A stretch of DNA of 64,000 nucleotides from Taeniopygia guttata (Eukaryota; Chordata; Aves; Passeriformes; Estrildidae): contig NC_133050.1 of the NCBI RefSeq assembly GCF_048771995.1, forward strand, positions 1,562,501 to 1,626,500. Reading direction: 5' to 3'. A program made the translations under genes and the position numbers. How positions within the stretch are numbered: position 1 is the first letter of the stretch; each line of letters opens with the position of its first letter. This document shows positions 54,681 to 64,000 of the stretch, piece after piece. The notes under the pieces were generated by a model. The model was not told the origin of the DNA, made no database searches, and saw nothing but the letters and a program-made list of their open reading frames with translations.

Positions 54681-54947
54681 ATGGCACTCAAGGAGAAATT
54701 CTGTATAAGGGGGATTGCAGGTCCTGTAATATTGTTGTTACTAAGTTTAACTTTCAAACCTTGCATTTTTAATAAAATCATAGACATTGTAAAAGGAAGA
54801 CTAGAGGCAGCTCATCTAATGCTTATTAGAGATAGGTACGAAGCATTGCCCAAAGACTCAAAAGTAGATGAAACCCTGGTCTTAAGCTACAAAAAGTTAA
54901 AGCGTTTTAATGAACAAATTGTTAAAGAGAAAAAGGAGGGATTGTAA
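54681..54947 (+). pseudogene. Gamma-type ERV env TM C-terminal fragment
   Basis: A hydrophobic segment (GPVILLLLSLTF) is followed by a cytoplasmic tail with RLEAAHLML, the usual arrangement at a gammaretroviral TM end. The ectodomain upstream is not readable. Confidence 0.6.
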
Positions 54948-55435
54948 TAAATAAAAAGGTCTTTGTTCATCAAAACGAGCATTGAAGGAGGTAAGAGTCT
55001 GAACTGAGTAGGGAATTTCAAGATGTGGGAGGAGAAGGAGAAAGGGGGGGAAACAGCAAGTATTCTGCTTAAGAATTGTGCAGATGCAAGTAGCATAGCA
55101 GACTGTGTAACTCATTATATACAAGTTAACTTTTAGACCAAGGACAATCTGCAAGGAAGATGAGGAGCCTTCCTCCCTATGACCACCAAGGGCAGAAAAA
55201 AAGACCCCCTAGCAGCCAATTGCACCGGCGCAGAGTGCATCGAGAGAAAACACGTCAACCGGAAAAAAAAAAGGGACACAAAAACAAAAAGGTCAAAGGG
55301 GGAAGGTGCGCTGTGGCAGAGCAGAGACTCCCCGGCTGCCCAGTGCTGTTCTTTTGCTTAATACCGCTTGCTTAATAAATTCTTGTTAATTGATTTATCT
55401 TTAATTAGCCTCCCCAATTGAATTTGTCCATAACA
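54943..55435 (+). mobile_element. 3' LTR of the gamma-type ERV
   Basis: It follows the polypurine tract AAAAAGGAGGGAT. It starts TGTAATAAAT and ends CATAACA. AATAAA lies at 55,374-55,379. Length 493 bp, with a TATA-like tcattatatac upstream of the poly(A) region. Confidence 0.75.
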
Positions 55436-56160
55436 AGCCTGACTAGAGAAATTTCAAAAAATTAAAGTCGGTATATTTTCCAACACACATGTGCAGAGCA
55501 AGCCCCCGGCTGCTGAGTCTCAGGAGAAGGCTGAGGGAAATGCACCCACTACGCCCCCTCTGCGACTCACTCGGCATCTGGTGCAGAAGTTTGGATGTCT
55601 GCAGGGGTTGCTTGTCTCCTCTGGGTCTGTTCTTCCTTCCCTCTGGGAGGGCCTTAATGGAAATCAGCTCCATTTCTCCTGCAGACCAGAGTGGCAGGGA
55701 GTCACTGCAGGCTGGTGATATTCTGATACAAGGAAACAGGTGTGCATACAAACCAGGCTGTGAAAAGCCAGTGTCCATAAAGGAGCCAGAGGAGCCCTGC
55801 AGCTTTGTTTGAATAAAGGGAGAGAGTCCATGGGGACATCTGCTGCTGGGCTTTTCTCTCTCAAAGTTTTGGAGGACACAGCCTCTATTTAAACTCCTGG
55901 CCACATGCTGCCCTCTTCCTTTCCCCACTGGCTGAGGTACCAGGCCAGGGGACTGCAGGGACCTTTGTACCCTCTTTTCCTTTTGCAAGGTATTACTTCT
56001 GGTCTCCATCCAAACTGTAATAGATAGAATATGAGATGATTTGCTCTTGCAATTAAGGGATGAATATTGTGTGTATCTTAAGAGAAGCTTTATTGCTGTA
56101 GAGTTATGTTATTGTGATTTGTTGTTTAGATGTTCTCCGTTCTCCCCACAGTCCCCTTCC
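55436..56160. other. Intergenic, nothing recognised
   Basis: Unique-looking sequence with no supported exon. Confidence 0.3.
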
Positions 56161-56164
56161 CCCT

Positions 56165-56700
56165 TTTATAAATGAAAATTAGTCCAGCCAAATTTAAAAC
56201 GAAACAATAAAAAGTTATTCAGGATTGAATTCTCTCTGAGCAGGCCAAAAGGAAAAGGACAGCGCTGAGCCCAGGTTCGGCACTGGGTGCGTGACAGGAA
56301 GGAGCCTCTCGGCAGAGGTTCCCCTGGACACACACACCACCCTCCCAGACCCTGCAGTTCTTATAGGAAATTTTCTGCCCGAGGCCAGGATTTCAGTCAC
56401 CTGCCTTTTCTCTCTATTCAGAGTCCCACATATTCATAAAGTTCTTTTCTCTCAGCCGGGGTTGAACAATCCAGGTCCAGGTGTGGACAATTTTTCCTGA
56501 TGAGGTTATGGGAACCGTGGCATTCAGATGCATCAGCCCGGAGGACTCCAGCGATCCCAATCTTGAGTCGCTACCAGGATGATCAGCTCCCAGGTGTTCC
56601 AGTATCTCCTTTTGGGACAGCCCATCTCCAGACTAGCCACATGTATTAATTGTAAATGAGGCATTGTCCAAAAAAAACCTGGCTCTGGTGTAAACAAATA
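56165..56700. repeat. Dispersed LTR-like repeat, copy 2
   Basis: Aligns with 6,630-7,130 in the same orientation over its whole length. It is followed by a (TG)n microsatellite at 56,701-56,714 and a G run. Confidence 0.5.
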
Positions 56701-56714
56701 TGTGTGTGTGTGTG

Positions 56715-58430
56715 GGGGGGGCAGCTTACAGTGCTGGTATGTGTATTGTGTAATAACTAAATATTATACATGCCAAATCATATTTGCCTTGATTCAATAC
56801 AACAATATTTCATTGAAGGAAATTATAATCATAAATCTCACCCCCCACTCCCTATTGTTCCCACCAGACAGCCTGGGCTCTCTAGGACAGGTAGAAAGAA
56901 GGCGTGTGTGGTATTCACATATCCTTTGAACAGTGAGAGACACAGGCTTTCCCAGGAACATCCTGGGGAAGGCTGTGAGAAAGCTCAGAGTAAGAAGAAA
57001 AACAATTATCTCCATTTGCTGCATCTGTTGTTTGGCACATGTGGAATGTGTTATGGAGATTGTTTACCAAAGAGGGATTTCTTCATTGGACTCTGGTGAT
57101 GGTGTTTTGATTTCATTTGACCAACTGGAGCCACTCTGTGTTGGACTGTCTCTAAAAGTCACGGGTTTCTCTTCAGTATAGCAGTAGTATAGTTTTTAGT
57201 ATAGTGTTATATAGGACAGCTTAATAAAACTTTTATTCATCCTTCTGCAAACATGGAGTCAATGCACGTCATTCCCTGCAGTGGGGGTCCACCACAATAG
57301 GTATTGACATATACCCCTTGCATGGGAGAGTAGGAATGGAAAAGCTTGTTGCTGGGGGGACGCGGCATGACAACACCTGACCTTCAAACGCAGCTACAAG
57401 AAATAAATTCCACCAATAAACGGCAAAGAAGGGTTGACTGACAGACTTTGGGAGGGCCCAGGGGTGGCTGATGCACCCTCCAGGAATGTAAAAGGTGAAG
57501 CATCAATCTTGAAGATGAGGCAGCCACCTGGCAGGTAGCAGCCATGGGGCAGGGGGCCTTCCCAGGCCTGTTCTTCCTTATTAGTACTTCTCTTATGTTT
57601 TTGTAAATGTCTAATAAACGTTTTAAAACTTTTAAAGTGTGCAGTTGTTTCTCACAAAACCCAGTCTTAAGATGGGATGGTCGTGTTACTCCTGAACAGG
57701 AATGGGCTCCCTGCAGTTCGGGCTGTTCTGCAGCCTGTGCTTTTCCATACCCTGCTTTGCTCTTCAGGTGGCAGATGGCTTGGGCAGGTCACTCCAGACA
57801 CCTCGAGAGTGCCAGGGTAGGCCCAACCCCTAAAGCTCTCACAGAGCTGTGCTTGACTCCAAATTAGGTAAGCATGAAATGGATTTTAAAGACTGTAGCA
57901 CATCTGCAGTTTCAAGGGATAGTAAAGCCAGTGCTGCACTCTGAGAACTAAGTCCACAGTCTGAGTTGTTGATGTCATTTAACTAATTTGCAGCTCATTA
58001 TTGTGATGATGATGATAGTAGCATAGAACATTTCCTTTTTTTTTTTTTTCCTCCCCCAAATAAAAAGGTGCCATTCAGCTTCTGGAGAAGAGAACTCTCA
58101 AAGGTGCAGTTTGGCAGTCATGGAGGCAGAGGTGGGGGAAAGACAGATATGCCCTGGAGGGATGCTCTGGTGGGCTCCAGCATTTAAACAAGCTACTTTG
58201 ATACATAGACTGGGCCATTTTCAATACTAAATGGCTGCATTAAATGGTTTTCCAGGCCTTATGCTGGCCAGAAAGTTTTTAAAGCCCAAGGGAGTTTAGC
58301 CTCCATGAGAAAGGCAGCATCAGTTCCTGTGCCAGGTGAGACATAGCGTTCAAAAGCTCAACTTGTGTTTAGAGAAGCCACCAGCCTAATGTAAGCAAGG
58401 CCAGAAAGCTTCTCCAGTCCTGCTGAGCGC
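56715..58430. other. Intergenic with possible ERV debris
   Basis: AATAAA-containing stretches near 57,222 and 57,614 look like old LTR or transcript ends. A gatgatgat microsatellite lies at about 58,003 and a T run at about 58,030. No exon supported. Confidence 0.3.
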
Positions 58431-58870
58431 GTGTGGCAGAGCTGTTGTGTTTTACAGTGCCATGCCAGGGCTTCCCTCAGGTGTCGGCACTGCCAGCCCG
58501 GCTCTGCCGGGGGGCTCCGGCAGTGCCATGGCAGAGCTTCCCTCAGGTGTCGGCACTGCCAGCCCGGCTCTGCCGGGGCGCACTGGCAGTGCCACGGCGC
58601 ACGGCAGCTCTGGCACTGCAGCCTCGGCCAGCAGCAAGATCTGCGGGCCGGGACCCCGCAGCGGCCACACGCTTCTCCCAGAGCCCGAGGAACGCCCGCA
58701 CGCTCCCGCAGCGCGGCCGCAACGCGCTGAGGGAGCAGCGCCGGCTCGGCTCTGTGCGGAGCCGCCTCGCCCCTCACACCCGCCCGCCCCTTCCCGCCCT
58801 CCGGCCCCCGGCGCTGTCATGGCGGCTCCCGCCCACCAGGCAGCGCCCTGAGCCCGGGAATGGCGCCGGG
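58430..58870. promoter_or_regulatory. CpG-rich segment, candidate promoter
   Basis: Dense CpG and GC content that begins inside a 66-bp tandem repeat and ends near 58,870. It includes a short ATG frame in good context at 58,819 (11 codons including stop). No gene was recognised to either side, so any promoter role is inference. Confidence 0.35.
58471..58602. repeat. 66-bp tandem repeat, two copies
   Basis: Copies start at 58,471 and 58,537 with cttccctcaggtgtcggcac and run through gctctgccgggg. Nearly identical. Confidence 0.8.
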
Positions 58871-60100
58871 ACCGTTCTGGCTCTCTGCAAGGCGCGGGCG
58901 GGGAGCTGTTGCACACTGTGCGAGAGGTCCCATTTCCTGATGAAGAAAGGATGTCCTGTAACGCTTGAGCTTTGCACACTTCCAAACCTGATCAACAAGA
59001 AGAGACATTTAACCTGTGCCGCACATAGCAGCCTGCAAGCTCGGAGTGATGGCCAGGTGTTAGAAAAGCAAAGTACTTGATGCTAGAATGGTCTTTGAAG
59101 ACTCAGGGCTGGGCACGTTTCACTGATCTCAGACCCAGAGTGAAGCTGACAAAGCTTGGGAAGAAGGACGCCCACTGATAGTGGACACAAAGGATGCACA
59201 ATTTAGGGGCCATAAGGACATCTGTTAGAACTGCCAAGATAAGGAAAACACTCATAAAGTCAACTCAGCAAACATGCTGAAATCAGCTCCAGCTGGGTAA
59301 AAAAGTGTGCTGTTTGCAGGCAACAGGACTTTGGCCCCCAGATTACCCTGGGCCTGGCCATGGGATGGTTCCGGTCGCCAGAACACACAAAAAGACAGCT
59401 CAGCGCAAGTGCTGGGCATTGTGCTTCAAGAACCCAGATGAAAAATCTGGTGAGGCTGTGCTGGATTCTCATGTTGTATCTACCCCTTTTCTCTTCTTCT
59501 CAAAATATATTGTAAGCCTGACTAAAAAACCCTAGTTCCAGCCATGCTCACTGCCTTATTCTCAAAACTTGCAGCTGACTTAGAGGTTTAGTACCTTACA
59601 GAGCGGGTTTGAGGCCCTGGAGCTGGAGGGACAGACAAGTGATGAAGTGGGCAAAAGTCCTTCTGGAACAGAGGGGGCACCTAGGGTAAGACAGCCAACA
59701 CCATGTGTTGTGGCCACCTCTGTTCCGAAGGAAGGCAGGGTCCTTGCAGGCCTTCCCAAAAGCATCTCAAGGGAAGCTTTCCGTCTCCCCTGCCCCGTTT
59801 CCTTGACTTTAGCTGAATCTTTCTCTCACAGAAAGACAGTGTGAAATGCAAAGTTGTGTTTTGTGTCAGGTAAATAAAGGTAACCTGTGTAATTGTAATT
59901 GTGAAATGTGTGGAACACAGCCATGGGACAGTTATAAAGATGAGTTCTAATAAACAACTGAGGAAAGCGTGAAAGAAGGCTTGTGAACCAATCTTTGGCT
60001 TGCAAATAACAATTATAAGTCTGTGGGATTCCTTAAAATCAGAGGGTTTTGGGCACGTTGCAAAAGGCAGGCCTCAGAGACACCAGGATGGTGATTAGAG
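58871..60100. other. Intergenic, nothing recognised
   Basis: No gene recognised; AATAAA motifs near 59,873 and 59,949 may mark old LTR ends. Confidence 0.3.
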
Positions 60101-60109
60101 CTAAGCAGT

Positions 60110-60560
60110 AGCTATAAGATTTGTCAGCAGAAAAATTATACAAGAAGTAGAAAGAAAGAACAAATAGAACAATAGTCTGTGTATTAACGCTTGGGTAGAA
60201 TAACTTCCTAAGTTGCAGAAAAGTATATCTAGTGAGATATTAGAAAGTTCTAGGCTTAATAATGGAGCTCTGTGCATTGTATCTTGAGGCTTGCAAGCAA
60301 GTATTGTATTCAAAATAAGCCAGCATTGTTTTAACCAAAGGTATGTGTATTTATAGTGATTGGATAGAACTACTGTCAATATGCTTTTGCTTCATGTGAT
60401 TGGTCAAAAAGCTTATAAAGTAAGTTGTAACATTAAGTTCTTGGTCTGTTGCCTGGGATGTGAGCTGCTGGCATCTTCCCATTGTCATAACCCTGTAATG
60501 AGACTGATGCTAAAAAATAAACAGCTCGAGACGCATACCACAGCAGTCCCGTCCTGTTTG
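60110..60560 (+). mobile_element. Probable old LTR, ends approximate
   Basis: It contains two CCAAT-type boxes (tgattgg), a TATA-like ttataaag near 60,414 and aaaaaataaac near 60,515, in promoter-to-poly(A) order. It ends around a gtaca. The family is not recognised. Confidence 0.35.
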
Positions 60561-60630
60561 TGACTTGTACATAGCCCCCAGCCGGTGATATAAGTCTTAA
60601 GCTGTTTTGCAATATGAACCTTTGTATTAT

Positions 60631-61291
60631 TGTCGGAATCTGTGGGTATTGGTGATTCCGAGATTGTAGAAAGTCTCTGTCTTTCTGCCCCGTTGCCAAA
60701 GAAGAAGCCATAGTTCATCTGTGCTGGTTTCAAGGTTGTTTATTTTTGCTTATCTATAACATGTTCTGCTGCCCTGCCGCAGCTCTGTCCTGCAGGGCAG
60801 CGTGCGGGGCTCTGCCCCTCAGTGGGATGGTACAAACATTATATACCAGAAATTACGTGTACTATATTTACAATCATGTGCCAATATCTATCATCTACGT
60901 TGAACAGTGTGTCCCCAGCCTAAACCAATAGAAAAATGCCAACATCACCAAGAACATGGAGGTAAGGAAGAAGAAGGAGGAAGAACAGGATCAGGTCCAC
61001 TTTCCTCCATCTTAGAACTCCTGACCCCCCTGTACAACGTAAAACCCCCCCTGTACAGGTGTTAAAACCCCCCTGTACAATACTAAAAAATTTTACCCTC
61101 TAATTTGTGACTACTTTTACTATACCATCTAACCCTCTGTGACCGCTTATTCCACCTTCAAAGTTGGTAATTCATTCCATGGTTCAAACTCAAGATCACA
61201 GCTGTTTTCAGCTGCTTGCCAGGGTTTAAAATGCTTCTGACCAAGGCCTGGAACCTCTGAAAATGTCTGAGGGACATTTTGAGTTCCGACA
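60631..61291 (-). mobile_element. Solo LTR of the 660-bp family with target-site duplication
   Basis: TGTCGGAATC...GTTCCGACA, 661 bp, flanked by the perfect 6-bp repeat TATTAT (60,625-60,630 and 61,292-61,297). A 6-bp duplication fits an alpha/beta-like retrovirus. It is closely similar to both proviral LTRs. Confidence 0.9.
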
Positions 61292-61297
61292 TATTAT

Positions 61298-61873
61298 AAC
61301 TTTAGAATATTGCTTAGTATATAAGGATTTTAGACTGTATCTTTAGAATGTATAAAGGATTTAAACAGAAGAGGGAAGTGAACCTATCCCAAGCTCCTGG
61401 AAAAGGAAGATGGACATCAATGTTCTTGATTAATGGTTTCAAAAGGGGAAGCTGGACATCACTATCATAGATTAATGGTCTAGAAAATAGAAGCTGGACC
61501 CCACCGTCCATCCTGGGATGTACATCCTAGGATATTGAAACCTGGACTAGATCACAATAGAGTATAGCAATTGGAAAGGAACCAGACATCACCATCATAG
61601 TTTTATGATCCTAAAGTATAGAATTGTGACGTCAAAAGGTAGAAATAGAAACTTCTGGAAGCGTGCGTAAAAAAATGTGAAATAGAAACTGCTGGAAAAA
61701 CCTTATGAATATGATCAATAAATACCAGCAAGCCCAACAATCAGTGTGCAGTTGGAGGGGAAAACCCCCACCACTGTACCCAGCACTGTCTTTGCTCATA
61801 CATTGCCATGTTAATGAATAAATCAAATTGCTGCTTGATATATTGGCTGAGTCAAGCTTCTAATTTCTAACAA
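61298..61873 (+). mobile_element. Older LTR 3' portion interrupted by the solo LTR
   Basis: AT-rich sequence with degenerate internal repeats (aagctggacatcac, aagatggacatcaa). AATAAA signals lie near 61,715 and 61,819, and the end is ctaattctaaca-like. The sequence left of 60,625 may be its other part. Confidence 0.35.
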
Positions 61874-62468
61874 CAGGAAGCTCAGGAGTGTTAGGAGATT
61901 ACTGTGAGCATTGGCAGAGGTGAATAGTCAGGAATCCCGAGGCTTGTGCAACACTCTTCCACAGAGAATCCCTTGTTATGGATTTCCAATGAACCAGAGC
62001 TTAAACGGCAAGTCAGCGACTGGGGAGATGCACCACTGAGACAATAAAGCTGCAACATGCCTTGTTTTGAGAGGGACAATTACAACAACAAAAGTTCAAA
62101 CAGCAACTACTGGGAAGATGAAGAAAAAGTATTTTTTCTAAGGTTTTCTAATGTTTGTTTTCTTCTCTGTGCCTTGTGAAAATTGCCTAGCTCCTATTTT
62201 CTTTGTTTTCTTTTTTCCTGCCTTCAGAATGAATCTTGCATTATGGGTATTTGAAGTCAGATATAAGAAAAGGTCTCTATTGTTTTCATATATTGTTTGG
62301 CAGTCATGAAAAGGGAAGTTTAGAAGTGAGAAGCTTTATCTTTGATAATTAGATCAGACTCAATTTTAAATGCCCTTGCATGTCATGCTTGTTTGCAAAG
62401 ATGCTAGATTGATCTTTGATGGGCATTCAACCAAGAAACAAGTGCATCAAAGCCTCTGGAGGTGGCTT

Positions 62469-62614
62469 CCATGGCAAGTTTCCCTGAGGTGTGACAGCCC
62501 CAGCCCCGCTCCATGGCCAGTTTCCCTGAGGTGTTGTAGACCCAGCCCCGCTCCATGGCCAGTTTCCCTGAGGTGTTGTAGACCCAGCCCCGCTCCATGG
62601 CCAGTATTCCTCAG
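62469..62614. repeat. 42-bp tandem repeat, 3.5 copies
   Basis: Units at 62,469-62,510, 62,511-62,552 and 62,553-62,594, then a partial. Each runs ccatggccagtttccctgag through cagccccgct. The first copy differs at several bases. Confidence 0.9.
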
Positions 62615-63347
62615 GGCGGTCCCACCTCCCGTGCCAGGCGGTTTGTGTTGCACAGCCCGGGCTGGATGGGGGGAGCCGGGGCAGCCATTTCGAACAGGAC
62701 CTTTAATACCGCCCCACTCGTTCTGCCCTTTCCTGGCATTTTTCGACAGAGCTGTGCTTATCGAGGTTTGACTCTGTTCCCAAGCTCTGCATTCCCGGCA
62801 GCCAGTCCTACACGTCCGCACCGTGCCCACCCTATTTCGGGGGTAAAGCAATGCGCCTGCCTTTCAGCCATCTGTGCGGGTCCAAGGTCTGCGTGCACAC
62901 AGGATAAAGAACTGACTTGTTTGCGTGGACACCTTATGTTTTGTTTTGCACACTTGTTTGTCCTCTTTTCTTTACTAAATATTTTCAGTGTTGCTATTGC
63001 AGTCATACTTGTCTCTGTCGCTGCGCTGTGTGACGACACCACCGTTGTGTTCCCCAGAGCGCAGAGTTTCTCCGCTAGTCCTGCGGATCACCGGGGCTGT
63101 TGTTCCTGACCCGTCTTTGGCCACTCTGGCGCTAGCCAGGTCGCAGTCCACTAGTGGCTGGATGCGCGCGACACAACAGGTAAGCAGTGGGGAAACATCT
63201 CAGGTTGGAGACTAAGGGCAGGAACAAGGTCCTTTTTAATTAGCTACATCCTTAAGTGACTTGTTACTTAATACATGGTGACACAGAAATCAAGCTATTT
63301 AGCACAGACTTCTTTCCTGCCAATAGAAATATCAAGACCTAATATGG
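62615..63347. other. Intergenic, nothing recognised
   Basis: Moderately GC-rich left part and no supported exon. It ends at the next LTR. Confidence 0.3.
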
Positions 63348-64000
63348 TGTCATGGTTTGACAGGGAAGTAAATTTTCTCAGGAAGTTGTGGTCAAACCAA
63401 TCAGTGGTCAGGTTTGGATACTGGCACTTGGAGTGGCCACTGAAGGCATTGGACACGCCTCTGAGAACACAGGGGGTTAAAAGCAAGAGCTCCCAGGGGA
63501 ACTGTCTCTTTGGTTCCGTCAGCAGAAGGGTGCAGACTCTCCCTGCCCAGCCACAGGCTGGGTGGGGGAGGGAAAGCCATGTGGCCTGGAAGAGGGAGGC
63601 CCAGGGGGTGAAGGGACTGGAGCCAGGCCAGCCCCTGCAGATGGAAGGGTGGAGAAAATCTGAGATGTCTTTGTTCCCCCCTGCCGCCCCCCAGAAGGAG
63701 AGAGAGTGAAAGAGACAGAGACTGTGCCGGCAGTAGGCCGCCAGAGGAGGAAGAGGAGGAGGGGAAGGTGCCCAGCTGTGGGAGTTGGTGTTCTGGGACG
63801 AGATTTCAGCCGTCCTGGGAGTCTAAGACTTTTAACCCCTTCTTGGACAATGAAAGCTTTGTGAAATATTACTCCTCCTTGGTCTGAAAGAGAAGAGAGA
63901 CGGCCTGGGGCTCGAGATGTCAGAAGAAGATGGGGAAAGATCCTAAGTGGGAGGAGATGACGGAGTGGCTTTTGGCTGGACTTTTCTTGTATAGCCATAG
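63348..64000 (+). mobile_element. LTR of the intronic solo-LTR family, cut by the window end
   Basis: It starts TGTCATGGTTTGAC. Its blocks (tcaggtttggatactg, acgcctctgagaacacag, the ttttaacccctt and tattactcctcc words, ggcttttggctgga) follow the reverse strand of 15,319-16,683 in order. The remaining 3' part lies outside the window. Confidence 0.8.

Noticed and set aside
58819..58851. Short ATG frame in the CpG-rich segment as a gene start
   Set aside because: Only 11 codons including the stop, with no donor that would extend it and no gene downstream.
1..64000. Prokaryotic features such as operons, CRISPR arrays or attachment sites
   Set aside because: The window has spliced exons, CR1 elements and LTR retrotransposons, and the repeat arrays are minisatellites without spacer structure.

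Overview
This is vertebrate nuclear DNA, almost certainly from a bird and probably a songbird. It contains spliced exons with clean GT/AG junctions, several CR1 LINE 3' ends, and many young LTR retrotransposons with avian-type pol and env fragments. There are no operons, tRNAs, rRNAs or CRISPR arrays.

Left third (1-29.8 kb): an array of exons for a long coiled-coil centrosomal protein of the CEP250 (C-Nap1)/rootletin family. Unit 1 (+, 8,984-20,760) carries about 15 exons whose phases chain without a break. Unit 2 (+, 21,413-29,226) is a tandem copy: most of it repeats unit 1 at a spacing of about 8,690 bp. It lacks the N-terminal exons, carries one exon fused from two unit-1 exons, and ends in its own stop-containing exon. 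A third, inverted partial copy (-, 445-4,042) lies at the left edge and stops exactly at an LTR. A solo LTR (15,319-16,683) sits in the same intron of both tandem copies. Between the inverted copy and unit 1 lie an LTR-like repeat, a 40-43 bp minisatellite and a CR1 fragment.

Middle (29.8-42 kb): CR1 and ERV debris, then a reverse-strand sacsin-like coding region of about 7.6 kb (41,939-34,309). It covers the second half of sacsin repeat 2, repeat 3 and the C-terminal HEPN domain. It is interrupted by one in-frame stop and two single-base frameshifts in homopolymers. Upstream, the sacsin frame runs straight into a proviral LTR that lies in the same orientation and supplies an in-frame ATG.

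Right third (42-64 kb): a reverse-strand provirus (41,940-50,743) with two 660-bp LTRs, a tRNA-Asn-like primer site, a polypurine tract, and decayed pol (RNase H, integrase) and env. Where gag-pro-RT should be, it holds an AT-rich, G-poor block and a CpG-rich block. Next come the 3' end of an ERVK-like element (50,744-52,029), a gamma-type ERV 3' half (52,640-55,435) with an unassigned Cys-rich ORF, further LTRs, minisatellites and a CpG-rich segment near 58.6 kb. An LTR running off the right edge belongs to the same family as the one in the CEP250-like introns.

No regulatory linkage between the two host gene families is visible. What they share is a setting of repeated duplication with LTRs at or near the breakpoints.
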